In this document: positions 1 to 7,054 of the stretch, piece after piece
Position numbering within the stretch: the stretch's first letter is position 1
Layout of the letters: the number at the start of each line of letters is the position of its first letter
DNA from: Chitinophagaceae bacterium
GTDB lineage: Bacteria; Bacteroidota; Bacteroidia; Chitinophagales; Chitinophagaceae
Direction of reading: 5' to 3'
DNA: 8,154 bases
Assembly: GCA_025455245.1 (NCBI GenBank)
Contig: JALOMX010000242.1
Span: forward strand, 1 to 8,154
Translations under genes and position numbers: made by a program
Notes under the pieces: generated by a model
The model's input: the letters and a program-made list of their open reading frames with translations, nothing else
Told to the model about the DNA's origin: nothing
The model's database searches: none

Positions 1-1471
1 GTGAACGGTATGCACCCCTTTGAATTTTTTTGGCCACCAATGCCCACAAAAACGGAGCCATAACGCCCAGCGATATTAGCACGGATAAAAGGCTTGCCAG
101 CCAGAAGTTCTCAATCCAGGAATGGAATGCAGGCTGCAAATAGTAAGTACTCAACAGGATGAGCGAGATGCTTATCACCGAATTGGTCAGGATAAGCCGG
201 GAATAAGCGCCGATAACCGTTTTCCAATCGCTTTCCCCGCGAATCGTTTGAGAGCCGGCGCTATACCGGTTCAAACCATCAATCCATTTTTTGGGTAATC
301 TTTTTTCAAGAAACTTATGAAGAGGTTCGGCAAGCCTCATCATAAAAGGGGTTGTAAAGGTGGTAATCACCGATACGCCAACCGCAATGGGGTATAAAAA
401 ATCACTGGTAATTTTCAGCGATAGGCCAAGCGTAGCAATAATAAAACTGAATTCACCGATTTGCGTCATACTTGTACCGGCCTGAACCGCCTGCCTTAGC
501 GGCTTACCGGCAATAAGGGCGCCGATACTAACATTGAAAAATTTTCCACCGATCACAATCAGGGTAAGCAATGCTACAGGCCCTGCATATTCATATAAAA
601 GCCCCGGGTCGATCAGCATTCCCACCGATACAAAAAAGATGGCACCAAATAGATTTTTAACGGATGAAATCAGGTTTTCAATCCTTTCACCGTATATGGT
701 TTCACTTAAAATACTACCCATGATAAATGCGCCCAATGCGGCAGAAAACCCTACACTATGCGCAAGCACCACCATTCCAAGGCAAAGTGCAATAGCTCCG
801 ATCAGCAAAGTTTCATTGCTCAGCAATTTGCTTGCCTTTTTAAGCAGGGTTGGCAATAAAAAAATACCAAGCAAAAACCAAAGACATAAAAAGAACACCA
901 GCTTGAAAATAGCAAACAGCATTTCGCTGCCATCAAAGGTTTGGCTGACAGCCAATGTACTGAGCAACACAAGCATCAATATGGCAACAAGGTCTTCCAC
1001 AATCAACACACCCAAAACAAGGCTCGTAAACTGCCTCGTTTTCAATCCAAGTTCATCAAATGCCCTGAAAATGATGGTAGTGCTTGAAATGGCAATAATG
1101 CCGCCTAAAAAAATACTGTCGGTACTTGACCACCCAAGCATGGTACCGGTGGTATACCCAATCAGCATCATCATGCCAATTTCCCATGTTCCCGTTATTC
1201 CTGCTGAAGCGCCGACTTTTGCCAGCTTTTTAAAACTAAACTCGAGACCCAATGCAAACAATAAAAATATTACCCCGATTTCGGCCCAGATTTTGATGTT
1301 ATCAATTTCGCTGATGGTGGGAAAAAAATTAAAATTGGGGCCCACCATAAATCCTGCAATGATATAACCCAAAACCACGGGCTGTCGCAACCGGCGAAAC
1401 ACAAGCGTGGTAATACCAGCGGCGCCCAATATGAGGGCCAACTCTGTTATTAAGTTTGGTAAATGTTGCAT
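1..1471 (-). CDS. Kef/CPA2-type cation:proton antiporter, N-terminal 490 residues (3' end outside window)
   Basis: Inner-membrane monovalent cation/H+ antiporter of the CPA2 (Na_H_exchanger, Kef-like) family. The frame is open from the ATG at 1471 to the window edge; an in-frame TAA at 1496-1498 with no ATG between makes 1471 the likely start. Hallmarks in order: LRQPVVLGYIIAGFMVGP (residues 28-45), GLEFSFKKL (75-83), an acidic pair in VEDLVAI (E159-D160, the ion-binding helix, where KefC-type proteins usually have Q-D), GFSAALGAFIMG (241-252), LFGAIFFVSVGMLIDP (274-289), K310, and MTQIGEFSFI (335-344). The usual exchanger core ends near residue 390. Two further hydrophobic segments (about 426-445 and 457-479) follow a polar stretch, so this is a longer variant; a TrkA-type regulatory domain may lie beyond the edge but is not visible. 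Ion specificity cannot be read from the sequence. It lies 90 bases downstream of the arginase-fold gene on the same strand, so cotranscription is possible. Family is certain; substrate is not. Confidence 0.95.
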   Translation of the reverse strand, partial: MQHLPNLITELALILGAAGITTLVFRRLRQPVVLGYIIAGFMVGPNFNFFPTISEIDNIKIWAEIGVIFLLFALGLEFSFKKLAKVGASAGITGTWEIGMMMLIGYTTGTMLGWSSTDSIFLGGIIAISSTTIIFRAFDELGLKTRQFTSLVLGVLIVEDLVAILMLVLLSTLAVSQTFDGSEMLFAIFKLVFFLCLWFLLGIFLLPTLLKKASKLLSNETLLIGAIALCLGMVVLAHSVGFSAALGAFIMGSILSETIYGERIENLISSVKNLFGAIFFVSVGMLIDPGLLYEYAGPVALLTLIVIGGKFFNVSIGALIAGKPLRQAVQAGTSMTQIGEFSFIIATLGLSLKITSDFLYPIAVGVSVITTFTTPFMMRLAEPLHKFLEKRLPKKWIDGLNRYSAGSQTIRGESDWKTVIGAYSRLILTNSVISISLILLSTYYLQPAFHSWIENFWLASLLSVLISLGVMAPFLWALVAKKIQRGAYRS

Positions 1472-1561
1472 GCGGCAGGTGGTAAAAATACCCCTTTAAC
1501 CCATATTCCGCCAAATACGAAATGAATCAATTAATCCCGTTAATCAACTCTCATCAATAGA

Positions 1562-2716
1562 TCAATTCCTTTCCTGCAACCTTAGCCAACGTTCAGGAAG
1601 GTCATTGTGGCTTGCCATCAGGTAGTCGTTGTAACTGCAGGGAGCAAAAGATTTATCGGGCATTTGCATCCACCAACGGCCGGTATGCCTGCTTTGTAAA
1701 AAAAGCGTATCCACTTCGGCACATAGGGTATGATATTCATTGAAGCCGGTCCTGTCCTCAAGCGATGCTTCGTGCAGCATTTTATGAATCCCGTCCATAA
1801 AATACCAGCATAAGTGAGCCATTTGCATCGAACTCAATTGGTGGTTATCATCCTGATGAAATCCGGCAAGAAAGGCCACTTCTAGTTCGCTGCTCATGCC
1901 GGCAAATTGCATAAGCTTACAAACCTCCTGACCCGTAAAACCATTAGGCGAAAATGTATTTACAGGGGCATAAGCATGGGCAAGGCATTTTATATCAACC
2001 GAAAGCAAACGGCTGCTGCGGATAATGGGCTCTGTATCTTCCATGCGCTCCTGTACCCTCCCCACACGCACACAATCAAACCTAAGCTTATCAATGGCTT
2101 CAAGCAATCCCGGAAAAGTAAAATAACTCTGGAAACCAAGCAGGTTAAACTGCTTTACATAATTGGGTTCGCTTGTTAGCATTTCCAGTAAAAAGTTATC
2201 CGCGGCAAATCTCGAATCGCGCTCAAGGTCAACCAATGCATCGATAACTGTTGCCTCAATCAACTGTCTTTTCTGTGCAAATGCCCGGTAAATTGGAAGC
2301 GTTATATCGTGGCTTCCGCCCAGTACCAGCACTTTTTTACCGGAAAGGATCAAATCCTCAACCACAGCCTGCAATGCAGCATAGGAATCCTGCAGCTTTT
2401 CCCCAACCATAACATTGCCCATATCGGCAATCCTAATATCGTTGTGCCAATGGTATAATTTAAAAAACTGACGCCGGATGGCATCTGCACCACCTGTGGT
2501 GGTTTTTATACCCTGACCACGATACTCATTACATCCAACCAACACAAGGTTTGCCGTTTCCGGATCATTTTCCTGCATTAAACTATATCCGATCTGACCG
2601 ATTCTGTAATCTTCGTCTTCATTTAGCAAGCTAAAATTCACAGGAATCAGGAAATCATAAATACTTTCGTTGATCATTCCGGGATTTGCAATTTTTGGTG
2701 AAGATAGAACAGGCAC
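1562..2716 (-). CDS. Arginase/formimidoylglutamase-fold protein with degenerate metal site
   Basis: Member of the ureohydrolase (arginase/agmatinase/formimidoylglutamase) superfamily, of the long Bacteroidota type. Recognisable parts: NLVLVGCNEYRGQG (56-69), TGGADAIRRQFFKLY (74-88), VLGGSHDIT (131-139, the usual GGDH or GGNH position, His136 kept), VIDALVD (157-163, where enzymes have DAHxD), LLSVDIKCLAHAYAP (237-251, where enzymes have S-x-D-x-D; only D241 remains, with K243 in the second position), then SPNGFTGQEVCKLMQFAG (256-273). The C-terminal RWWMQMP...PCSYNDYLMA segment (347-367) is, from memory, typical of this Bacteroidota branch. With two of the metal-ligand positions changed, hydrolysis of arginine or formiminoglutamate is doubtful. 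Start choice: the longest frame begins at a GTG (2716) that sits in a GGCAC/GTGCC hairpin (2712-2727). The ATG at 2677 (residue 14, starting MINESIYDFLIPVN) agrees better with how I remember relatives beginning and may be the true start. No Shine-Dalgarno site is evident for either. Confidence 0.9.
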   Translation of the reverse strand: MPVLSSPKIANPGMINESIYDFLIPVNFSLLNEDEDYRIGQIGYSLMQENDPETANLVLVGCNEYRGQGIKTTTGGADAIRRQFFKLYHWHNDIRIADMGNVMVGEKLQDSYAALQAVVEDLILSGKKVLVLGGSHDITLPIYRAFAQKRQLIEATVIDALVDLERDSRFAADNFLLEMLTSEPNYVKQFNLLGFQSYFTFPGLLEAIDKLRFDCVRVGRVQERMEDTEPIIRSSRLLSVDIKCLAHAYAPVNTFSPNGFTGQEVCKLMQFAGMSSELEVAFLAGFHQDDNHQLSSMQMAHLCWYFMDGIHKMLHEASLEDRTGFNEYHTLCAEVDTLFLQSRHTGRWWMQMPDKSFAPCSYNDYLMASHNDLPERWLRLQERN

Positions 2717-2819
2717 CTTTTTGTGCCAAAGCTGTAATTATAAACAACGCTTCAAAGAAAGGGGAAAATAGTTACTCATCCATTGAAATGTTCATTTCCT
2801 CCGGACGCAATGTGTAGAA
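2717..2819. promoter_or_regulatory. Divergent intergenic region between the arginase-fold gene and the batD-like gene
   Basis: This 103-base A/T-rich spacer is the only DNA upstream of both divergent genes, so it should carry both promoters; that follows from layout, not from a recognised box. On the minus strand, CTTTGAAGC...ACAGCTTTGG gives two TTTG elements 22 bases apart, ending about 10 bases before the GTG at 2716. This is a weak resemblance to the Bacteroidota -33 TTTG / -7 TAnnTTTG promoter with an imperfect -7 (CAGCTTTG). If used, transcription would begin near the GTG and favour the ATG at 2677. I see no convincing plus-strand promoter. Confidence 0.35.
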
Positions 2820-3869
2820 ATGAAGATGTATTTTTTATTCAAAGCTTTCATTGGTTTTTCAGTGCTGCTTTTTTCGCAAAAAGCATTTTCACAAGACTTT
2901 GTGTATGCAAGGCAGGGCGAAAATCTGATCCTGAAGACCGGTAAATACATTTTTATCGATGTATCCGTCAATAAAAACGAGGCTTTTGTGGGTGAATGTA
3001 TAACCGCAGTATATAAGTTGTATGTGGCAGCCGAAATTTCAGGAAAACTTGCCAAAGCCCCAAGCTATAAGGGTTTTGCAAGCTACGATATGAAGCCTGC
3101 AGATAGTGAAAGCTATGAAGTTGAAAAAAAAGGCAACACCATTTTCAGGGTTTACCATATTAAGTCTGTACAATTATTTGGGTTAAAACCGGGAATACAA
3201 AGGCTTGAACCCATAGAAATTGATACAGAGGTCAAGTATAAATGGGTAAGAAAAAATGATAATATAAATCAGGCACCCTTAACCGACACCGTTATTGCTT
3301 TTGTTGCGAAAAGCAAGCCGGTAAACATCCATGTAAAACCCCTTCCTGAAAATGAATCGGGCGGAAAACTTTTGGGTGTGGGCTCTTTCAATTTGAAGGC
3401 TGATGTTTCAAAAAAAGTAATACCCGCTTTACAGGCCGATACCATTTCCTTTACCATTCAAGGTTCAGGCAATTGGTATGCCATCACCAATCCTGCAGTA
3501 CAGTGGCCCACCGGCCTCGAAGTATTTGAACCTAAAGTAGTGGAAGATCTTGATACAAGAAAAGCACCGGTTTTGGGTACAAGGACCATTCAATACCCTG
3601 TTGTTGCCAATACACCCGGCACATATACTCTTCCCTCCGTTTCATTTAAGGTTTTTGATCCTTCCTCGGCCTCCTACAAAACGGTACAAACAGAACCCAT
3701 TACATGGACAGTTTCGGAAGCTGCAAAAATCAAGCCACGGCAGGAAAACGATGATTCCGGACGCTTTACCACCACCATTTTCTCAAAAATCGCAGTCATC
3801 CTTTTCCCTGTAGCTGCCATTGCCCTCATCATTATAGTCCTCGGTAAGAAAAAAAACAACGAAGATTGA
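2820..3869 (+). CDS. BatD-like secreted, membrane-anchored protein (short, orphan)
   Basis: Resembles BatD of the Bacteroides aerotolerance (Bat) group: an exported protein with beta-sandwich domains and a C-terminal membrane anchor. N-terminal signal peptide (residues 1-24, hydrophobic FLFKAFIGFSVLLF, probable cleavage AFS-Q). First BatD-type region: FIDVSVNKNEAFVGECITAVYKLYV (45-69), then LAKAPSYKGFASYDM (77-91) and SVQLFGLKPGIQRLEPIEID (116-135). Second region: ISFTIQGSGNWYAITNPAVQWP (209-230), FEPKV (236-240), GTYTLPSVSFKVFDP (267-281) with a following SYKTVQTEPITWTV. One transmembrane helix (about 322-341) ends in a short basic tail. At 349 residues it is shorter than the 500-600 I expect for full BatD, so one or more repeat domains are absent. 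No MoxR ATPase or BatA/B/C/E genes are adjacent. The ATG at 2820 is the first in frame after a stop at 2784; ATG 2826 would also work. Biochemical role unknown; Bat proteins are thought to work with VWA-domain proteins and MoxR at the envelope. Confidence 0.85.
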   Translation: MKMYFLFKAFIGFSVLLFSQKAFSQDFVYARQGENLILKTGKYIFIDVSVNKNEAFVGECITAVYKLYVAAEISGKLAKAPSYKGFASYDMKPADSESYEVEKKGNTIFRVYHIKSVQLFGLKPGIQRLEPIEIDTEVKYKWVRKNDNINQAPLTDTVIAFVAKSKPVNIHVKPLPENESGGKLLGVGSFNLKADVSKKVIPALQADTISFTIQGSGNWYAITNPAVQWPTGLEVFEPKVVEDLDTRKAPVLGTRTIQYPVVANTPGTYTLPSVSFKVFDPSSASYKTVQTEPITWTVSEAAKIKPRQENDDSGRFTTTIFSKIAVILFPVAAIALIIIVLGKKKNNED

Positions 3870-3892
3870 CAGGAATGAAACGGCCGGGTTGA

Positions 3893-4554
3893 TTAAGGAG
3901 TAAACTTATAACCGGCACCTCTTACCGAATGGAAGTATTTTGGGTGACGGCTATCTTCTTCAAAATGCTTCCTGAACGACAAAATAAAATTATCGCCTGA
4001 AGGATTTTTTCGCGGGTCACTACTTCATTCGCATTGGTAATCAGCAATTGCAGCAGCATTGATTCTTTTTTGCTCAGTTCTACTGTTTCTCCCGACTTCA
4101 AGGTGGCAACCTGCGATTTAAAATCAACTGTATGGCCGCCAAAAGAATATTTTTCTGAAAGGGGCTTCAATGAACGTAAGGCTTTGCTTTTTGACATAAG
4201 GTTTTGAACCCTTAATATCAGTTCTTCCAGTTCAAATGGTTTTGTTAGATAATCATCGGCGCCTTTACGCAGGCCCGTTACACGGTCTGTTGATGTGCTG
4301 CGGGCACTTAATATCAGTACAGGAGAATCCACCTTGTGCAATTTAATGGTTTCAAGAACCGTTAGCCCATCCACACCCGGCAACATAATATCAAGGATGA
4401 TAAGATCAAAATAGCCTTCCTGGCAAAACCTGATGGCATCGCTTCCGTTAAAAGCAGAGGTTACTTCATATCCTTCAAGTTCAAGATTCAATCGCAATGC
4501 ATCATGCAAGCCTCTCTCATCTTCAACCAGCAAAACCGATCCGGAATCAGTCAT
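3893..4554 (-). pseudogene. OmpR/PhoB-family response regulator, frame broken in the DNA-binding domain
   Basis: Intact receiver domain (residues 1-120): acidic pair E11-D12, phosphoacceptor D55 in LIILDIMLPG, S83 in ILSARS, K105 in LTKPFE. The winged-helix output domain starts at about 135 (YSFGGHTVDF) and reads normally to VVTREKILQA (178-187). The frame then runs into a foreign tail (IILFCRSGSILKKI...) and stops at 3922. In the adjacent frame, from 3994, the expected end is preserved: DNFILSFRKHFEEDSRHPKY, then FHSVRGAGYKFTP and TAA at 3893-3895. What is missing is roughly IWGYDV-PSTRTI, about 13 codons; both frames fit a loss of 40 bases (or another length of 1 mod 3). The lost piece and shift remove the loop before the recognition helix and displace that helix, so DNA binding should be lost. 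It follows the histidine kinase by 23 bases. A recent deletion is as possible as an assembly error; an intact gene would encode about 233 residues. Confidence 0.88.
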
Positions 4555-4577
4555 TGGTAAATCATTTTAGTACTAAT

Positions 4578-5555
4578 TCATCCGTTCCAAACAGGAAGCT
4601 TAACCAAAAATACTGCACCCTGCGGCTTATTGTCAAGAAGTTGAATACTTCCTTTGTGTGCTGTTGCTATTTTACGGCAAAGATATAATCCCAGGCCTGT
4701 ACCTTTTGTGCTTCGGGTTTCTTCACCCCCAACCCGGTAAAATTTCTCAAAAACTTTTTTCTTTTCCTCATCACTGATACCGGTACCTGTATCAGACACT
4801 TCCATGGTTACATACTTACCTGCACCACCAAGTTTTACCTCAACCATACTTCCCGGAGGTGTATATTTTAAGGCATTATCCAGCAGATTGCTCAAAAGGA
4901 TTCTTAACAAAAGTTCATCTCCGGCAATTAAGAAATGTCCCTCATGTGTCAGTGAAATTTTTCTTTCAGGATAGCGGGACTCAAATTGACGCACTACATC
5001 AGATACCAGTTTATCCAAAGCTACATTTTGAGAAAAATCAACGGTTTCTCCCCCATCGATCCGGCTTGCCAGCAAAATATTGTTTGTAAGGTCGTTCAAT
5101 CTTTCAGTTTCAAAAATCGCTGATTGAATAAGCTTTTTTTGCTTCGATTCATCAAGTTTTCGAAATTGTAAAGTTTCGAGATTGAGTTTGGTTACGGAAA
5201 TCGGGGTTTTCAATTCGTGGGTTACAGCCATTAAAAAATTCTGCTGTTGCCTCACCAGTTGCAACTGCTTGCGGGTTGCCCGGTAAACAAAAACGGCCCC
5301 AACCATAATGACCAGTAAAAAGATCAAACCTTCACCGGTATATTGAGCATTTTTTCTCTTTTTAAAGGCAAGGGCCTCATTCATTTTCTCCTGATACGCC
5401 GGGTCGTTGGATGCAACCTGCGCCACCCGCAGCGCTGCCATTTCTGAACTTTGCTGATTCAGTGCAATAAACCACCATACTAAGGCCGCAATAACATACA
5501 ATAGCATGATCCAGTAAACAACCGTGATATAAGCCAGCTTTCTTTGTATGGGCAT
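4578..5555 (-). CDS. Two-transmembrane sensor histidine kinase
   Basis: Inner-membrane sensor kinase, 325 residues, partner of the adjacent response regulator. TM1 about 10-31, an extracytoplasmic loop of only about 40 residues (32-73), TM2 about 74-92. There is no HAMP or PAS domain; a short linker (QLQLVRQQQNF) leads straight into HisKA. Phosphoacceptor His113 in MAVTHELKTPIS. HATPase_c motifs are complete: N box NLLDNALKYTP (223-233), G1 DTGTGI (255-260), F box VFEKFYRVG (268-276), G2 GTGLGLYL (285-292). The small sensor loop suggests the signal is sensed in or near the membrane, or through a partner, rather than by a large periplasmic domain; the signal is not identifiable. It starts 41 bases after gldH and is followed 23 bases later by the regulator gene, so it is probably cotranscribed with both. 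All catalytic motifs are present, so it should be active even though its regulator frame is broken here. Confidence 0.95.
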   Translation of the reverse strand: MPIQRKLAYITVVYWIMLLYVIAALVWWFIALNQQSSEMAALRVAQVASNDPAYQEKMNEALAFKKRKNAQYTGEGLIFLLVIMVGAVFVYRATRKQLQLVRQQQNFLMAVTHELKTPISVTKLNLETLQFRKLDESKQKKLIQSAIFETERLNDLTNNILLASRIDGGETVDFSQNVALDKLVSDVVRQFESRYPERKISLTHEGHFLIAGDELLLRILLSNLLDNALKYTPPGSMVEVKLGGAGKYVTMEVSDTGTGISDEEKKKVFEKFYRVGGEETRSTKGTGLGLYLCRKIATAHKGSIQLLDNKPQGAVFLVKLPVWNG

Positions 5556-5582
5556 AAAGCAATTTAATTATAAAGTTCCGCT

Positions 5583-5598
5583 CATGCTTTACATGCTT
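5583..5598. repeat. Tandem CATGCTT direct repeat at the gldH/kinase junction
   Basis: The heptamer CATGCTT occurs at 5583-5589 and again at 5592-5598, a 9-base period, just before the kinase start (28 bases upstream of its ATG on the minus strand) and overlapping the gldH stop. OmpR/PhoB-type regulators often bind short direct repeats, though usually with 10-11 base spacing. It could be a binding site for autoregulation or chance. Confidence 0.3.
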
Positions 5599-6106
5599 AT
5601 CGTGCCGGTTCTATTCGAATACCTGCCTGCAACAAGCCGGGAAGGGGATCTTCGCGCATAATATGCTGCATGGAAAACAGAACCTGTCCCGTATGCTGAA
5701 ACCTTACGGGCTGTCCAAATAACTTAACCCTTCTTTCATACACATCATTCATCCCTGCGCCAAGCCATTGATCGTTACTTGCCAGGGGTATATTAAAATT
5801 CTGGAAGGAAACTGAATCGGAGCCGGGGCCCTGCAACCCGATCCTTAACCAGATATTCCGGTAAGGATAGGAGGCGCTGTGCCGGATTACTGCATAGATA
5901 TTGTAATCTGTTGCAGAATCCGGAATGGTAAGTGTATACAATAGTTTTTCATCCCAGTCCCATTTTCCATCAGGAATGTTCTTTTGTCTTTCATAAAGTT
6001 CAACAGGCCGGCAGGAAATAGCAAGAGCAATCAGCATCAGTAACGGTAAAAAAAACCTATTCCGAAGACAGTATAAAATCAGGTTTGCTTTCATGGATAA
6101 AATCAT
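5597..6106 (-). CDS. gldH: Gliding motility lipoprotein GldH
   Basis: Outer-envelope lipoprotein of the GldH family, which in Flavobacterium is required for or promotes surface gliding. A signal peptide with hydrophobic LPLLMLIALAISC ends at Cys32, the probable lipidation site (A-I-S-C; Ala at -3 is a weaker than usual lipobox). Family signatures: YNIYAVIRHSASYPYRNIWLRIG (68-90), FNIPLASNDQWLGAGMNDVYE (104-124), and a C-terminal FQHTGQVLFSMQHIMREDPLPGLLQAGIRIEP (136-167), which matches the usual G-x-F-x-x-x-Q-x-M-R-x-x-x-L ending of the family. At 169 residues the length fits. Two starts are possible: ATG 6106, 7 bases after the yicC stop, or ATG 6094 (MKANLILYC), which gives a tidier lipoprotein signal peptide. 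The close spacing suggests translation coupled to yicC. The two-component genes follow on the same strand. Family assignment is from remembered signatures; whether this organism glides cannot be seen here. Confidence 0.88.
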   Translation of the reverse strand: MILSMKANLILYCLRNRFFLPLLMLIALAISCRPVELYERQKNIPDGKWDWDEKLLYTLTIPDSATDYNIYAVIRHSASYPYRNIWLRIGLQGPGSDSVSFQNFNIPLASNDQWLGAGMNDVYERRVKLFGQPVRFQHTGQVLFSMQHIMREDPLPGLLQAGIRIEPAR

Positions 6107-6113
6107 TGAAACA

Positions 6114-7001
6114 TTACATCATATTCAATACCTGCTCTTTGGCTTTCTCCAGTTCATCCTTCATGGCCACCACCAGTTTTTGCATGCCGGCATCATAGGC
6201 CTTGGCACCGGTTGTATTAATCTCCCTGCCTATTTCCTGTAACAGGAACCCAAGCCTTTTTCCCTTGGATTCTTCTTCGTCATTGAGCAATTCGTAAAAA
6301 TAATTACAGTGATTGGCAAGCCTTGTCAATTCTTCGTTGATATCGAGCTTTTCGATATAATAAATGATTTCCTGTTCAAGCCGGTTGGTATCGTAATTAT
6401 CCTTACCGAGGGCGTCCTCAATTTTCTTCCTGAGGTTTTCTTTGATATAATCAGGCCTTAATGCGGCCATTTCTTTAATCTTTTCTGCATGCTTTTCAAT
6501 GATTCCTATCCTTTCTGTAAGGTCATTTGCCAGCATCTGACCCTCATTTGCCCTGTGTTCAACCAGTAAATCGGCAGCCTCATTCAGCGTTTCTTCAACT
6601 ACTGCCCACCCGGCTTCATCAATGCTTTCCGATACCGGCAATACTACCTCAGGCAATTTCAGCAGGGCACCAAGCACTTGTGAGGTATCGAGTTTCAGTT
6701 CATCGCTCAATTGCTGAATGGTTTGGTAATAGCTTTTAATCAATTCTGTATTGAGTATAGCCGGCTTGGTAGCACCATTCAGTTTTAAAGTAACCGAGCA
6801 CTCCACACTTCCCCTTTGCAACCTTCCCGACAAAAGGGTGCGGATGACAAATTCATTGCTTTTAAGCAAAGGAGGTATTTTGAGGTTAAGCTCAAACTGC
6901 TTTCCGTTCAGGGATTTCAATTCTACGAGCGCATGCCATCCGCCTTCAGTTTTTTCAGCACGACCAAAACCGGTCATGGAATATATTTTATTACTTGCCA
7001 T
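6114..7001 (-). CDS. yicC: YicC/YloC-family endoribonuclease
   Basis: Full-length (295 residues) cytoplasmic protein of the YicC family (YicC-like N-terminal domain plus DUF1732). Members from E. coli (YicC) and B. subtilis (YloC) have been reported as metal-dependent endoribonucleases acting in RNA turnover. Signatures: IYSMTGFGRAE (6-16), VELKSLNGKQFELNLKIP (26-43), RGSVECSV (63-70), HRANEGQMLANDL (149-161), INEELTRLANH (221-231) and GKRLGFLLQEIGREINTTGAKA (247-268), the strongest family block, here with Gly251 where many members have Asp. The C-terminal part is strongly helical and charged. The ATG at 7001 places the conserved IYSMTGFG at the usual distance from the N-terminus. In many bacteria yicC precedes gmk (guanylate kinase); here gldH follows instead. 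As the first gene after the 7061-7089 terminator, it should have its own promoter in 7002-7060, and it probably leads the yicC-gldH-kinase-regulator run. Confidence 0.95.
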   Translation of the reverse strand: MASNKIYSMTGFGRAEKTEGGWHALVELKSLNGKQFELNLKIPPLLKSNEFVIRTLLSGRLQRGSVECSVTLKLNGATKPAILNTELIKSYYQTIQQLSDELKLDTSQVLGALLKLPEVVLPVSESIDEAGWAVVEETLNEAADLLVEHRANEGQMLANDLTERIGIIEKHAEKIKEMAALRPDYIKENLRKKIEDALGKDNYDTNRLEQEIIYYIEKLDINEELTRLANHCNYFYELLNDEEESKGKRLGFLLQEIGREINTTGAKAYDAGMQKLVVAMKDELEKAKEQVLNMM

Positions 7002-7025
7002 ATTCAGGCGTTAAAATTAGATATA

Positions 7026-7054
7026 TGCATCCAATTAAGTTGACATGGGATGCA
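7026..7054. repeat. 7-bp inverted repeat upstream of yicC
   Basis: TGCATCC (7026-7032) and GGATGCA (7048-7054) are perfect inverted copies separated by 15 bases, lying 25 to 53 bases upstream of the yicC ATG and just after the preceding terminator. The arms could be half-sites of a dimeric repressor, or a hairpin in the 5' leader. A weak Bacteroidota -7-like TAATTTTA (minus strand, 7012-7019) lies between the repeat and the gene, with no matching -33 box that I can see. Confidence 0.4.

Noticed and set aside
534..1367. A 277-codon open frame on the plus strand
   Set aside because: It lies entirely antisense to the Kef-type antiporter, which has clear family motifs across the same bases. The plus-strand translation is Ser/Pro/Asn-rich without any recognisable domain, as expected for a shadow frame.
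1472..1561. Promoter for the antiporter in the spacer after the arginase-fold gene
   Set aside because: The nearest candidate (CGTATTTGG on the minus strand) matches only the TTTG half of the Bacteroidota -7 box and has no paired -33. No terminator hairpin is visible either, so readthrough is equally likely.
3870..3940. Possible terminator between the convergent batD-like gene and response regulator (CCGGGTT ... AACCGG)
   Set aside because: The arms do not pair fully, the loop is about 20 bases, and no T-run follows on either strand.
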